A stretch of DNA of 64,000 nucleotides from Girardinichthys multiradiatus (GCF_021462225.1 NC_061816.1:4025854-4089853), one strand, 5' to 3'; positions 1-12,906 are shown, numbered from the stretch's first letter. The notes: generated by a model not told the origin, from the letters alone. Numbers and translations: made by a program.

Positions 1-445
1 GAGAAGCGGTCTCTATGAAGCCGAGAGGAGTGGTCTCCCAGTCTGGAAGGAAGACAGCAGAGACCCCATCACCGTGGTTATGGTAACGTGCAGTGTGGTT
101 GGCGGACAGAATGAACTGTTTTTCATCCACAGCTGGAGGTTAGCAGAGAGCTAACCCTTTAGTTCACAGAGCACTTTCAACCCCCCAAAGCTAAGGAGGT
201 CAGCTGTGGCTAACCATTGTTCACTGTGGATACCTTCTTCAAACTTCATCATCGCTTGGACAACATTCCTCACCACAGTTCATGAGGTTAAGTGTTTTGG
301 GCAGAGTGATAGAGAGATATTTAGATTGAAATGATGTAAACGTTTTTCATTTTATGAAGTTTGGTTTTGTTTGTGTTGAACTCAGCTATCTTTGTGCTAG
401 CAGGCTATCTGCAGCACACGTGCTCAGGTTGTGTTCTTTGTGGTT
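1..445. other. unassigned sequence
   Basis: No open frame, RNA gene or repeat family was recognised here. Composition is mixed, without the acidic, zinc-finger or transposase signatures seen elsewhere. It may be intron or intergenic DNA of the immune-gene region to the right. Confidence 0.3.
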
Positions 446-465
446 TTTAAAGTTAAGACAAACTT

Positions 466-556
466 TATTTAAAGGGTGAAAGTGGTCTTTATGTCCTCCA
501 GCAGCCTAAGCCTATATCAGCATAACTACAGAGATAGCTCAGGATAACCTAAGCCA
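466..556 (-). mobile_element. L2-like LINE 3' UTR fragment
   Basis: The reverse complement closely matches the segment just after the reverse transcriptase stop codon of the L2-like LINE at 43.0-43.1 kb, including the stretch meaning 'taggttatcctgagctat'. It is a short 3' UTR fragment with no coding part, abutting a Tc1 remnant. Confidence 0.6.
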
Positions 557-565
557 AACCATAAA

Positions 566-1054
566 GCCAAATCTACAATGGAATGGTTCACAAATAAACG
601 TATCCCGGTGTTGGAATGGCCAAGTCAAAGTCCAGACCTGAATCCAATCGAGAATCTGTGGAAAGAGCTTAAGACTGCTGTTCACGAATGCTCTCCATCC
701 AACCTCACTGAGCTCGAGCTGTTTGGCAAGGAAGAATGGGCAAGAATTTCAGTCTCTTGATGTGAAAACTGATAGAGACAAACCCCAAGCGACTTGCAGC
801 TGTAATTGCAGCAAAGGGTGGCGCTACAAAGTATTAACGCAAGGGGGCCGAATAATATTGCACGCCCCACTTTCAGTATTTTATTTGTTAAAGTTTGACA
901 CATCCAATAAATTTCATTCCACGTCACGATTGTGTCCCACTTGTTGTTGATTCTTCACAAAAAATTTGAATTTTATATCTTTATGTTTGAAGCCTGAAAT
1001 CTGGCAAGAGGATGAAAAGTTCAAGGGGGGCGAATACTTTCGCAAGGTACTGTA
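566..1054 (+). mobile_element. Tc1-like transposon, 3' remnant
   Basis: The 578-760 frame encodes the carboxyl end of a Tc1 transposase with [15 protein letters not shown], the block carrying the last catalytic Glu of the DDE triad, followed by the helix that normally reads ELF-x-KEEWA. A frame change near residue 49 ends it. The right end is the family-type terminal repeat (cgaatactttcgcaaggtactgta) next to TA. The 5' half, including both catalytic Asp residues, is absent, so this is a dead fragment. Confidence 0.8.
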
Positions 1055-1164
1055 TTTATCTTTTATGCGAGACCAACACAATGTTGATCTTAATTGTGAA
1101 GTGGAAGAAACATGATGCACGGATTGTTTTTTCTAATTTTGTATAAATAATAATCTAAAAGACT

Positions 1165-1668
1165 AGCTGTCTGTGTACTTTAGAGTCCATTTTAAAGTCC
1201 TTCTGTTTGTTTTTAAAGCTTTACACCGCCTTGCTCCGCCTTATTTAACCGAGCTTCTCCACCACGACATTCCCACTGGGTCACTTCGGTCCGCTGACCA
1301 GCTGGTTCTGGTCATTCCTGGTTCTGAGCAGAAGCTTAGAGGGGATAGAACCTTCTCTATTGGGGCCCTTAGGTTCTGGAATGCTTTACCTTCATTCAAC
1401 TGGAACCTTTAAGGCCCATTTTTAAAACTCGCTTAAAAACGTATTTTTACTCATTGGCCTTCAACACAACTGGGACTTTTCACTCAGATTTTATAGGTAT
1501 TCATTTTATTTGTTTTATTGTTTGGTTTTTACTATGTTTGTATTGAGTTTTTCAGTTATTTAAATTGTTGTTTGCTTACCTTTGTTATTTTATTTGATGC
1601 TCAGCACTTTGTTTCAGCTGTGGCTGCTGTTAAAGCAATTTATAAATAAAGTTGATGATGATGATGAT
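1165..1668 (+). mobile_element. L2/CR1-like LINE 3' remnant
   Basis: The frame at 1173-1412 has the carboxyl tail of L2/CR1-type reverse transcriptase: a FKALHRLAPPYLTELL block, then GDRTFSIGALRFWNALP. It is followed by an AT-rich 3' UTR ending in a (TGA)n tail at about 1652-1668, the tail type of L2-clade LINEs. Everything upstream (endonuclease, catalytic reverse transcriptase core) is missing, as expected for a 5'-truncated copy. Confidence 0.7.
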
Positions 1669-1689
1669 ATAAAGTGTGGCATGAATTCA

Positions 1690-1960
1690 CATTCAGCTTC
1701 CCTAAAGTTTATTGTCAAAGTGTGGACTTTGACTAGGCCATTCTAACACATAAACATGCATTGATGTAAACCATCCCCTGGTAGTTCTGGCTCTATGTTT
1801 AGGGTTGTTGTTCTGCTGGAAGGTGAACCTCCATCCCAGTCTCCAGTCTTCTGCAGCTTTAAAGAGGTTTTCTTCCAGGATTGTCCTGATTTATCTCCAT
1901 CCATCTTCCATCAACTCTGACCTGCTTCCCAACAAACAAATGTTTCTTTGTTTTTCTTTC
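1690..1960 (-). mobile_element. Tc1-like transposon remnant (minus)
   Basis: The reverse complement contains a diverged middle part of the same Tc1 family as at 566-1054, including DNA for a FTFQQNN-like block around the second catalytic Asp and for WP-QSP. It is broken by stops and frame shifts. Together the two pieces are inverted relative to each other and flank a LINE tail. Confidence 0.65.
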
Positions 1961-4132
1961 AGCAGAGAATGATGAAGATCCTGCATTTTTCCTGCTTGTC
2001 TGTTTGCTACCTCTGCAGGTCATTGTCTTCCAGTCCATGAATAAATCCTGGACGCCTGAACTCAGGTGAGATGAACTTAAACGATATTAGAAGTTTAAAA
2101 GACAGCAGGTAGATAAAAAAGGACTGAAGCAGTGATGAAACAGAAGAGCATCTACAACACTGACAACAGCTGCTAGAAGACAAACACCTTTATTCTTGAT
2201 GCAAAGGAAGTCAGATCTGTCTGTGAGGGTCAAGGTGTTCATCATAATGATTTCATTTAACAGAAAAGTTCAGTGTTTTATGAAAAATAAAGAATGAAGC
2301 CAGGAAACCTAAGTATGAGAACAAGGGAAAACTTCTCACTAACAGAATCATTGTGAGTTACCAAGGAGGTTTACCTGAGCTCTATGAAACAGAGCATTGA
2401 TAAACCAAGGTGCAGGAGCATAAACTAAATGTTATAAAGACTATAAATGTACAACTGGAACTATTTACTGATTTACTTTTTATTTATATCAGAAACATAG
2501 TTATATGTTTGGTTAAATAAGAATGCATAAATAGCATAGATGCAAAGCTGATTTAAACAGAATATAATTAATTTTAGTTTCATATGTAAACCCTTGGATT
2601 AAGTGATCAGTTCAACATGTTTAGTTTTTACCAGATGATGTGGGCGGGCATACGGGGAGAGGAGTGAGACTTCCAGACAGACAAGATGGAGAGTTGAACC
2701 CAACAGTCTTTTGACCTCCCTCTCTCTCTCTTTATGTCCTCTATGTTTCATTAGTAACTCGTGGATAATCACTCTCCCTTCTTCTTTTTTATTGTACATG
2801 TTTGATTTATTTATTAAATAGTAAAACTTAAACCATCTCTGAGAGTTTATTATTCTTTTTTTAAATTTATTCTTCTATTGTAATTCTCTTCTTTCATCCA
2901 TTGACGACACTTGTTGTATTTAAATGAGCTCATAAATAAATTAGATTATCTTTATCCAAGCTAAACTCCTGTTATTGAAACCTGTTGTCTGGATGCAGTT
3001 GCTGTGTTTGTCCACTAGATGGAGACATCTCACCAGGGTTCAGAGTGCAGTTCTCTGTTCAAATGTCAGGGTCATTAAACCCAGAGAAGCTTCAGTCTGA
3101 AGGCTCAGAGAGTTTCTGGGGAAGGTTCATCTTTCTCAGGTTATTAATAATGAAACCATGTCAGAGCTGATCAGGGCGGAGCCATCCTAGTGGGAGGAGC
3201 CTAAATATGACACACCTGTTGTTTTTGTCCACATTCTGTCATTCTGTCCTGGATCAGACAGAGGACAGTCTGCTGTCTCTGATTGGACAAACTGGAGGAC
3301 TTATTTGCTGTCTGGAGGACACAAACTCGAGGTTCTGGTTCTGGAGTGATCCATAATCTCTGCACTGCTTCAAAGGTTGGTGTCTGATCTCTGTCAGATT
3401 CTGCTGAGAATAAAACGTCGGATCAGCTTGTAAACAGCATCAGAAGTTTGGTTCCTAAATTAGTTTGGGTGAGATGAGATCCAGACCTTCATGGATCTTC
3501 ATTTCTGAATAACATCATTCAGCAGGTTAAACAGGAATATCTGAGTTATAGAGAAGCTGGTTGTTCTTCTTGTCAGCCTGATAGGTCCATGATCATCTTA
3601 TAAGTTCTACAGCTCTGCACTGAAACTCCATGTTCTGCTTCAAGCTCTGCCACAGATTTATTTCACACCAGCCATTAATTCAGTGGAGATCAAAAATCAG
3701 GCTTAAAGTTTTTCATCCAACACAACTTAATTCCTGGCAAGGCAGCAGAAGGTAGAACATCAGCTGAGGATGGAGAACAGAGAGATCCAAGAGCTGCAGG
3801 AGCATCATTTCTACATTGTTGGAGGCAGTTTTAAAACATGTCAGTGATCCTGATTTCTGACAGAAAGATCACAACTTTCAGAAGATCTGGAGGCAGACAG
3901 AGTTCATGACTTCCTCTGCAGCATCACCTCTTAGATGGAGATGGAAGAAGTTTTCTGCCAGAAATCTGTTTGTTCTCAGGAGGTTCTACACCTTAAAGAT
4001 CACAGATATCTGGTCATAGACAGTCTGTCAGAGATATGTCTGTTACTGTCTTAGAAAGGTGAAGATCAAACAAGACAAACTGGTTCCGATCTTTTAGGAG
4101 GAAGATAAAAACTAAATGAGGTGAACTACATT
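1961..4132. other. unassigned region, possible immune-gene flank
   Basis: No convincing coding frame. A short segment at about 1962-2066 is bounded by a 'tttctttcag' acceptor-like and a 'cag/gtgagatg' donor-like sequence and could be an exon, but its translation stops early. 2700-2830 is pyrimidine- then AT-rich. 3170-3420 resembles a 5' flank by its mixed composition but has no defined promoter. No repeat family was recognised. Confidence 0.3.
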
Positions 4133-5496
<1,364 letters not shown>

Positions 5497-7595
5497 CTTC
5501 CATCACATCTGAGTCTGAGATGTTTGTTCTTCTTTCAGTTCCTGTTCTTCAATCTTAAAGTTTAACATGAAACCATGAAAGAGGATCTGGGAGTTTGGGT
5601 CATGTTCTCTATGATCTATATTATAAAACACTGATGGTCCAACAAAAAACAGCAGAACTTTAACAAACACCAGAGACACTGTCAGCTTTATAAAGACTCT
5701 GTTCTTCAGAGTCTGAATCCAGCTTCAGAAAGCACCAATGTTTCCAGTTAAAGGTTTCTTCAGCTGAATTAGTGGAACCTTCTCTTCACGGTTCCTCTGT
5801 TATTCTGTATTTGGACCCATGTAGCTCACAGCAGGATCATGCTGACGAAGTCGCTGATGGTGGTTCCCAGAGTTTGAGTTGGTCTCCCTCTTCAGCATCT
5901 TTTGATACCAGACCCGAATCACACAATAAACCAGAATATTTCCCACTTCTTCACTGAAGATGGTCTCAGTTTCATGTTCAGGAAAAATCTTTTTCTTTGG
6001 CTTCCAGTCAGAGATAATAATATAAATCCTGTAAAAATATGGCTCCAATAAATCAGGATTAGACATTTCTGCTCTGTCTCTCTGGAGTCGTTCCCTCACA
6101 CTTTGTTAGCTTTAAAAGCAAACTGAGGTCGACCCAACTACTGAGCGAACATTGTTCTGTCAGCATCAGTCTGACCCAGGCTCAATAAAACCCAGTTCCA
6201 GCTGGAAACCATTAAAATGACTGAAAGAGCAGAACAGTATCTGACTGTGAGGTTGTCACACCTTCACAAAGTCTGAACCGATCAGATGCTGCATCAGCAG
6301 GTCTGATGGTGTTCAGGAGGAAGTGATTCAGGAACAGAAAGTGTCTCAGCCTGGGTTAAACCACAGCTAGTCTGCCAGTCCAGTCCAGATGGTCTCACAG
6401 AGAACTGGGTTCAGTCCAGTTCATCAATCACATCATCTAAAACAATGAGTCATATCCAGGATGGAAGAAAAGAGAGCAGATCAGAGGTTCTGGAATGAGG
6501 TGTTATTGGGTCAGGGTTAGAACATACTCAAGCAATTATAGGGCTTTCTAAGGTACATCATATATGTGCTCATTCTTGTTTATTATTTAGAATTTACATT
6601 TAAGTTATAAAAATCCAATAAAATGGTTCCTGAAGTTGGACTCTGAAGGTCAGAGGTCGCAACCAACCCTGAACTCCAGTTCAATATAAAACATTCAGTG
6701 TGTTGAAAGCTGCAGGAACAAACTGTTTATTTGTGCTTCTGATGGTTTGTATCATATTGAACCAGTGGTGCAGACAGTACTGGACCATCTTTGACTATGA
6801 ACATGTTCCTTTAGTGTTTGAATGCTTGAGATAGAAAGATATGCTTTATTCTTGGATTGATATTAATATTGTTTATCCTGTATTAAATGCAGACTGTTGG
6901 CATTTTATTCTCCCACAGAATTGAGGAACTGTCTCTTTCAGTGTTGCTCAAGTGCTGTAGTAATGAGTCTGCATCATATTCATGCAGGAGCATGTAGCAA
7001 TGGGTGGAGTAGGCTGGGGTCTTCTCACTGAAACGTAGCTTTAATGTTCTCCATCAACAGACATGTATGGAGATGCAGCGCTTAGAGGCAGCAACACTGT
7101 GACCATATAGAGCTGAAACAAACAGAGATGTGTCAATGTGAAAATCAATGTTTAGATGAAGGAATGAAGTGAAGCTGTCAGTGAAAGGTGTCACCTCCTC
7201 CTGTTCTCCTTTCACTGCTCCTCATCATCTCTAGCCAGGTTCTCTGTCTGAAAACTGAAAAGGAGCAGACCCACTTTTCACATGAATCCCAACTAGAACT
7301 TTATCAAAATAACTAAATATAAATAAAACTTTCTTTTAGGAAAGTTGGACATTCTGGTCTTGTTTGAATTATGTTATAACAAAGAGAAAAACCTGCAGTC
7401 ATTTAGTTTTATCTTTGTTTCTGTTCTGACCGTTTTCTCAGCAGCCAAATCCAAAGTACAAGTCCAAACAACAGAATCCTAAAGCCTCTTTGTCTCATTT
7501 ATATAATTGTGAGTAAACTGAAGCTGAGTTTTCTTGTGCTTTTGGTCCAGTAGTCGTGTTTCTCTTGGAGTTCAAACATGGAGCCTTTCAGCATT
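5497..7595. other. unassigned region
   Basis: No recognised gene or repeat. The longest frame (minus, 5800-6099, 99 codons) has no family signature and no detectable homologue by eye. The rest is AT-rich DNA with scattered stops. It could be intron or intergenic sequence of the NLR gene ending at 10.7 kb. Confidence 0.3.
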
Positions 7596-8265
7596 TACAA
7601 ACCCAATTCCTAAAAAGTTGTGACGATGTATAAAATGCAAATAAAAATAGAATAGAATGATTTGCAAATCCTGTTTAGCCTGTATCCAATTGAATCCACT
7701 ACAAAGACAAGATATTTAATCTTAAAACTGATAAACTGTATTGTTTTTTTTACTGCAAAGTTTCATTCATGTTGAATCCGTTGCTTGCAACACGTCCCAA
7801 AGAAGCTGAGACAGGGACATGTTTACCTCTGTGTTACATAACTTTTCTTTTTAACAACCCTCAATAGGTGAAGGAACTGAGGACACTAATAGTTGAAGCT
7901 TCGTAGCTGGAATTATGTCCCACTCTTGCTTGATGTACAACTTCAGTTGCTCAGTAATCTGGAGGTTTCTGTCGTCGTTCTTTGCGCTTCATAAAACTCC
8001 ACAACTTTTCAGTGGGAGACAGGTCTGGACTGCAGGCAGGCCAGTTTAGTACTTGTACTTTATTTGAAATATGGACTCATCAGACCACAGGACACTTTTC
8101 CGTCAGTCCACCTCGGATGAGCTCAGGTCCAGAGACGCTGACATCACTTCTGGGTGTTGTTGATATCTGGCTTTGACTTTTCATGGTAGAGTTTTAACCT
8201 GCACTTGTAGAGACAAACTGTGTTAGCTGACTGTGGTTTTCTGAAGTGTTTCTGAAGTTGCCGTC
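7596..8265 (-). mobile_element. Tc1/mariner-like remnant (minus)
   Basis: The left end 'tacaaacccaattcctaaaaagttg' resembles the terminal repeat of the element at 46459-47701 ('ttccaaaaaagttgggac'). The interior matches, on the minus strand, a fish Tc1/mariner-like family: subterminal repeat, then coding DNA for the DDE region. About the middle third seems deleted near 8060, and no right terminal repeat was found. No transposase frame survives. Confidence 0.65.
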
Positions 8266-8796
8266 TGGTTCAGACTGTACACTGGAAATATTCAGGTGAA
8301 GATTCATCAAACTGGTTCTTCTGGGTTTTAATGAGGAACAGTATTCTCTGTTTCACAAATTAAAATGGTTTAAATGCTAAGTTGATGATTTTCTGGTAAA
8401 TTCTTCTGAGTCGTTAGTTTCTCAGCTGGAACAGACAGCAGTTAGTTCATCATCTGTTTCATTGTCTTATTTAGAATCATGTGGGACCAAGATCAAACGC
8501 TGTCCTGGTCCCTCTGACCCGACTCTGGTTTTATGGAACGTCTCTTTAAGTTCACTTTTCTAACCAAACACTTTAGTTCTGACTACTTACAGAACATTGA
8601 CTCTTTTGGACCTTATAGAACCATCTACTCACCAATTCCTGGAAAGTCTGTAGACTAAAGATGGCCTCCAGAGATACACCTCACTTCAAAGAACAAAGCA
8701 GGAGGACACAGATAGTGACAAATTAAAGACAGAAGAACCTGCTGGAGTCAGAACCGGACCCAGTGAACAAACACACCATCATCCAGTTCCCAGTGG

Positions 8797-9300
8797 ATGA
8801 TGGTTGCTGGTTCCCCAATTTCTGGACATCAAACTGGATCATCTGTGTCCAGAGTAAAGTTACAGCAGAACATCAGAGATTTTAACCTTGTCTGTTTCTC
8901 TGAGACATGGAGAACCCCAGTAGTTCTGGACCTCACCATGATACGGTCCAATTGTTTTACCCTGCACTGGGTGGACAGAACAACAAAGGCAGGAACATCA
9001 CCAGGTGGTGGAGTGTGTCTCATATCTAATAACAGATGGTTTGATGGTGAGAACATCAGGACTTTCTCATTCTGATTTAGCACATCTGGAGCATCTGTCC
9101 ATCAGTTGACCTGCTCTGACCATCCTTCTGGATCAGAACGTTTCCATCAGTAACTAACACAGCTGTCTATATTCCACCTCAGGCAGATAAAGATCTAGCT
9201 TTGACTGCACTACATGATGAGCTCAGTGAAGATCAGAACAGTCACCTGGATGCTGCTCCTATCATAGCAGAGGACTTTAATAGTTCAAGTCTCAGACAGG
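8797..9300 (+). mobile_element. L2/Rex-like LINE endonuclease remnant
   Basis: The frame at 8797-9075 encodes part of an apurinic-like endonuclease: CFSETWRTPVVLD, then a GGGVCLISNNRW block, the typical order in L2/Rex-clade LINEs. The homology continues, after frame changes, to AVYIPPQADKDLALTALHDEL and a decayed 'DFN' block near 9275. There is no reverse transcriptase next to it. It lies in the apparent intron upstream of the B30.2 exons. Confidence 0.7.
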
Positions 9301-9913
9301 TCAGGACTCTTTGATGAAGATCTTTGAGCAGATGAAGCTGCTGCAGCTCATCTTGTCCAGGAAGCAGAGCTGATAGATGCTGAAAAACCTGCTTGATTGT
9401 CTCTCATATCATCAATCAGCTTCAGTCTCAGTGTGGATCTTGGACTAAATAAACCTTGATGATGTGAGTGTTCTTCAAACTGGAGATGAAGAACCAGACT
9501 GGATGGTTACCTTCAGTAATGAGACAGGAAAAGCCAGCTTGGTTGATTTGGACTCTTTAATGTAAAAAGTAGGAAATGAAGAGGATTGGGTCCAGAGGCT
9601 CGGCTGACTGCAGCTTGGCTGACCCAGACATGAGCCAAGGTTCCTCAGTCATGAGCAGCTTTATACAGCATAGTTCATTGTTAGCAACTGACAGACAGTA
9701 CAGGCTGCGTCATGTTGTCTTGGTTGATTCTGCTCTATCAGTCTGGTTCCTCCCACAATGGACCAGACAACGTATGCAGCAGGTCACAGAGTCCAAATGA
9801 CCCAGATCCAATTCTTCCAGCAGCATGTCAGAGTGGAATCTGATCTGATCTATTACAATGTCCATGTTTGCTGCTGAAAGAGACTGATGGTCTGACCCTC
9901 CTCCTCCTTTCAG

Positions 9914-10704
9914 GAAGCCTGATGGAGTCCGATGGTTGAAACCAGGTCTGAGGAAGTGTAAGTGTGTTTTTCATTTGATTCATGACAACAAAGCAGCTCA
10001 CATTCAACCATCTTCAAACTGTCCATCACTCATTCAGGAGTCATCATCAAAGTGTCAATAAATGATCAATAACGGCAGCTGGATTGTGTTTGTTCTCTCC
10101 ATCAGATTCCTGTCAGCTCACAATCGACACAAACACAGTGAACAGAAAACTCCAACTGTCTGAAGACAACAGGAAGGTGACATGCATGAAGAAGCTTCAG
10201 TCATATCCTGATCATCCAGACAGATTTGATTACTATCCTCAGTTGTTGTGTAGTGATGGTCTGACTGGTCGCTGTTACTGGGAGGTCGAGTGGAGAGGAA
10301 GAGTTTTTATATCAGTGAGTTACAGAAGAATCAGGAGGAAAGGAGACAGTGATGACTGTTTGTTTGGATCTAATGATCAGTCCTGGAGTCTGAGATACGC
10401 TGATGATGGTTACTATGACTGTCACAATAACATAGTTACATCCACCTCCTCCTCCTCCTCCTCCTCCTCCTCCTCCTCCTCCTCCTCCTCCTCCTCCATC
10501 TCTAACAGAGTAGCAGTGTATGTGGACTGTCCTGCTGGCATTCTGTCGTTCTACAGAGTCTCCTCTGACTCACTGATCCACCTCCACACCTTCAACACCA
10601 CATTCACTGAACCTCTTTATCCTGGATTCTGGTTCTGGTTCCTCAGTGTTTCTGTGTTGAGTCTAAAGAGTCTCCTCCTGTCAGAGAAACACTCTCACTG
10701 TTGA
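9914..10704 (+). CDS. NLR-type immune receptor, 3' exons with PRY-SPRY (B30.2)
   Basis: Two exons can be read. Exon 9914-9957 follows 'cctcctttcag' and encodes KPDGVRWLKPGLRK, ending one base into a codon before gtaagtgt. Exon 10106-10704 follows 'tctccatcag' in the matching phase and begins SCQLTIDTNTVNRKLQLS, the PRY start. SPRY marks follow: GRCYWEVEW, NDQSWSLRYADDG, RVAVYVDCPAGILSFYRV and FTEPLYPGFWF. This order is known from fish NLRC3/NLRP-like proteins (NACHT, leucine-rich repeats, then B30.2), thought to sense ligands in the cytosol. A serine run of about 17 residues interrupts the SPRY part. No leucine-rich or NACHT exon was seen upstream in the window, so it is either long-introned, truncated or a relic. 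A TRIM or stonustoxin-like B30.2 protein is less likely because of the LKPGLRKY junction exon. Confidence 0.75.
10443..10498 (+). repeat. (TCC)n microsatellite inside B30.2 exon
   Basis: About 17 uninterrupted TCC triplets, read in frame as polyserine between HNNIVTST and ISNRVAVYV. Because the unit is three bases, length changes would keep the frame. Confidence 0.95.
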
Positions 10705-12250
10705 ACAGATAGTTCAGTCTCTACATGTCTGTCTCTTTCACTCAGAAACATTTTCACATTCAGTCGGTTTCTTTCTGAAACTCTTGGAAAAGATTCCTTG
10801 TAAACTTCGTCCTCTTCCAGTCCTTTAAAGACAGAAGCTGAGATTATTCCAGGATCCAAAGGTTTGGTTCTGTTTCCAGTTAAAGCTTAATTTAGGGTTT
10901 TTCCTCCAATGTGTTTCCAGTGCTATACCAAGACTGCTGCTGGAGTTGGTTCTTTACTGGTTCTTTACTGGTTCTTCACTGGTTCTTTACGTCTCTTCCA
11001 GTAAATGTTTGATCCTGGCTCTTAATATCACCATCAGAAGAAGTTTTAACATTTCTATCTCCAATCTTTTCTGTCATATTTCTTGTTTGTGTCACTAATG
11101 TAGGTTTTCTTCATTTGATCTGAACAGTTTTGTACTTTAGTCCCAGATAAACAGGCTGCCTCCTCAGGATCTGTGGGCTGTGAAGCTCAGGGTTTCTGGA
11201 ACTGATTTGTGATGAAAAATGATGACGTGAGTGGAGCTGCTGTTTTAACTGCCCAGGTGGTTGTTCAGTTCCTCACTGTTAGTATCTGCTATGTTTTAAT
11301 GAGCCAGATCAGTTCACAATATGACTTCTGATGAGACTGTTCCTCCATTTTCTTGGTCTCTTTGGGTTCCTGTTCTGGTTTATTGTTGAGAAACACGCCT
11401 GCAGTCCAGATCTATCTCCAACTGATGCTTGGACCATCCTGAATAAACTAGAGAGAATACCACCCTGTTAGTGGAGGCTGCCTGGCCCCGCCCTATAAAA
11501 GGAAGTGGAAGCCTTCACTTCCTGTTTGACAGTCTGACCTTTCACCTGAGCTGGTTTGGATGGAGGAAGCACATGGAGCCAACATTTGGGTAACTGCACT
11601 TTGATATCAATCAGTGACTTTAAATCTGTAACTGTATTAATGTGACTGTGAATGTGGAGTTCAGATGGTGAGTGAAGAGGAGAAGGTTTAGATGTGAGGA
11701 GACCTGAAACTGCTGCTTTGGTTCTCCAACTTCTGGATGAGCTCAATGAGATTAATTTAAATGTTGGATTCAAATGAAAGTTTGTTGCATTGAAACACTA
11801 ACTGAGGTCATTTAGATCCAAGGTTCTTCTAGCTCAGCTTTGGAGTTTGATCTGTTTGCTGAAGAACTTTCACAACATGTTGGTGTTAGCATGTGGAGGA
11901 GAACATGCTAACTGGCTTGAACTGCTTGAAGATGTTTGACTGACTTCAGAGACTTGTGTTCAGTTGTGATGTTGAGTTTCTGAAGGTTGGTTGAACTTCT
12001 TTCAGCAGTTTAGGTGAATTTAGCATGTTGTTCTCCAGATCCTGATGCTGAGATGTTTTGTAAGTTGCTGCTGAAACTCAGATCAGATGTTGGTGCTGAA
12101 CCAATCTGGATGATCTGTTTTAGAGTCTCCATGTGAGAAAATTAGATTTGAATCCGGCTTTGAAGATATTTTGATTGCAAAGATCTAGAAGCTGAAGAAA
12201 GAAAGCAGCAGCAGGTTCTACTCAGGTCCAAAGTTTTGCCTGTTGTTCTC
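10705..12250. other. 3' flank of the NLR gene and unassigned DNA
   Basis: No coding frame of interest. An 'aataaa' at 11442-11447, about 740 bases after the NLR stop, could serve as polyadenylation signal. Several 'ggttcttcactggttctttac' near-repeats occur at about 10943-10992. A promoter-like motif at 11486-11500 is listed separately; the sequence behind it to 12250 has no recognised exon beyond a possible short ATG exon at 11572. Confidence 0.35.
11486..11500 (+). promoter_or_regulatory. GC box abutting TATA box
   Basis: CCCCGCCC is directly followed by TATAAAA, then 'ggaagtgg' and 'cacttcctg', which resemble ETS sites on both strands. An ATG at 11572 opens a seven-codon frame with 'ttgggtaactg' behind it, which could be a donor. 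This is a good core-promoter match, possibly of a neighbouring immune gene whose body is lost or beyond the repeats, but no transcript can be traced. Confidence 0.4.
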
Positions 12251-12254
12251 CCAG

Positions 12255-12543
12255 TAGAGCGAAAGTTACGAATGTAACTACGGTTCTATGAATCCCGGAT
12301 GACCGCCAGAGGCGGTGCTTCAAGCACTGAATGATCATTCCTGCGCATGCGCAGGTCGAGAAATTAATATCAACATGGTCACATGTGACCTACCAGTGGC
12401 TCACGTGAGTCTATATAGTCACATGACACCGGGAGCCCAGTCCCGACAATCTTCTCGCGAGCACACGGAGACCGAGGGACCGAGCGCCCTGGCGGTCGTC
12501 CGGGATTCATAGAACCGTAGTTACATTCGTAACTTTCGTTCTA
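12255..12543 (-). mobile_element. DIRS-like element terminal inverted repeat
   Basis: A left arm (12255-12314) and right arm (12485-12543) are inverted copies sharing about 58 positions with few mismatches, core 'ttacgaatgtaactacggtt'. Between them lie 170 bases with an E-box-like cacgtg and 'tctatatagt'. The motif 'ccgccagaggcggtgcttcaagcactg' occurs behind the left arm and again at 12556-12585. The arms sit directly 3' (minus sense) of a tyrosine-recombinase remnant, the place where DIRS/Ngaro retrotransposons carry split or inverted repeats instead of LTRs. Confidence 0.6.
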
Positions 12544-12560
12544 TTTTATCCCTACTGACC

Positions 12561-12906
12561 GCCAGAGGCGGTGCTTCAAGCACTGGATGACGCATACCAA
12601 CTGGGTCCCGAGGGATCCCACGGAGACCCCAAGGAACACAGCAACATCTCAGTGGAACTCAGAAGGCGTGTGCTCCAGTATTCCCTGCAGGGGATGCGGC
12701 GTGGCGACGTTCACCCTGTAAAACCTGGCAAAGGTGCTTGGCGCCTTCCAGGAAGTAGCTTCACAAATGGCCTCCAGAGGCACCCCGGTCATGGCAGCCC
12801 ACGACGTGGAGAGGCTCCTAGTGGAGTCTCATTGCACGCCGCCCGGCAGGGGCTAACCCTGCAAGGAGTAAGCCACATAGATCATCTCCACAATCCAATG
12901 TGCCAA
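12561..12906 (-). pseudogene. DIRS/Ngaro-type tyrosine recombinase, C-terminal remnant
   Basis: Translation of the minus strand from about 12890 gives RLAHWIVEMIYVAYSL, two stops, then STRSLSTSWAAMTGVPLEAI and APSTFARFYRVNV. This matches the end of tyrosine recombinases of DIRS-clade retrotransposons: the H-x-x-R motif (here D-S-T-R, His lost) and the nucleophile Tyr in FARFYRV. The enzyme would insert a circular cDNA by site-specific recombination. Two stop codons and the lost His make it dead. The overlapping 131-codon plus-strand frame is its antisense. Sequence upstream of 12906 (toward the gap) is not recognisably from the element. Confidence 0.7.

Noticed and set aside
1962..2066. Exon-like segment with acceptor and donor consensus
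   Set aside because: Translation from its ATGs ends within about 24 codons and no partner exon was found.
5800..6099. 99-codon minus-strand frame
   Set aside because: No motif, signal peptide or recognisable family, and flanked by stop-rich DNA; left as unassigned.
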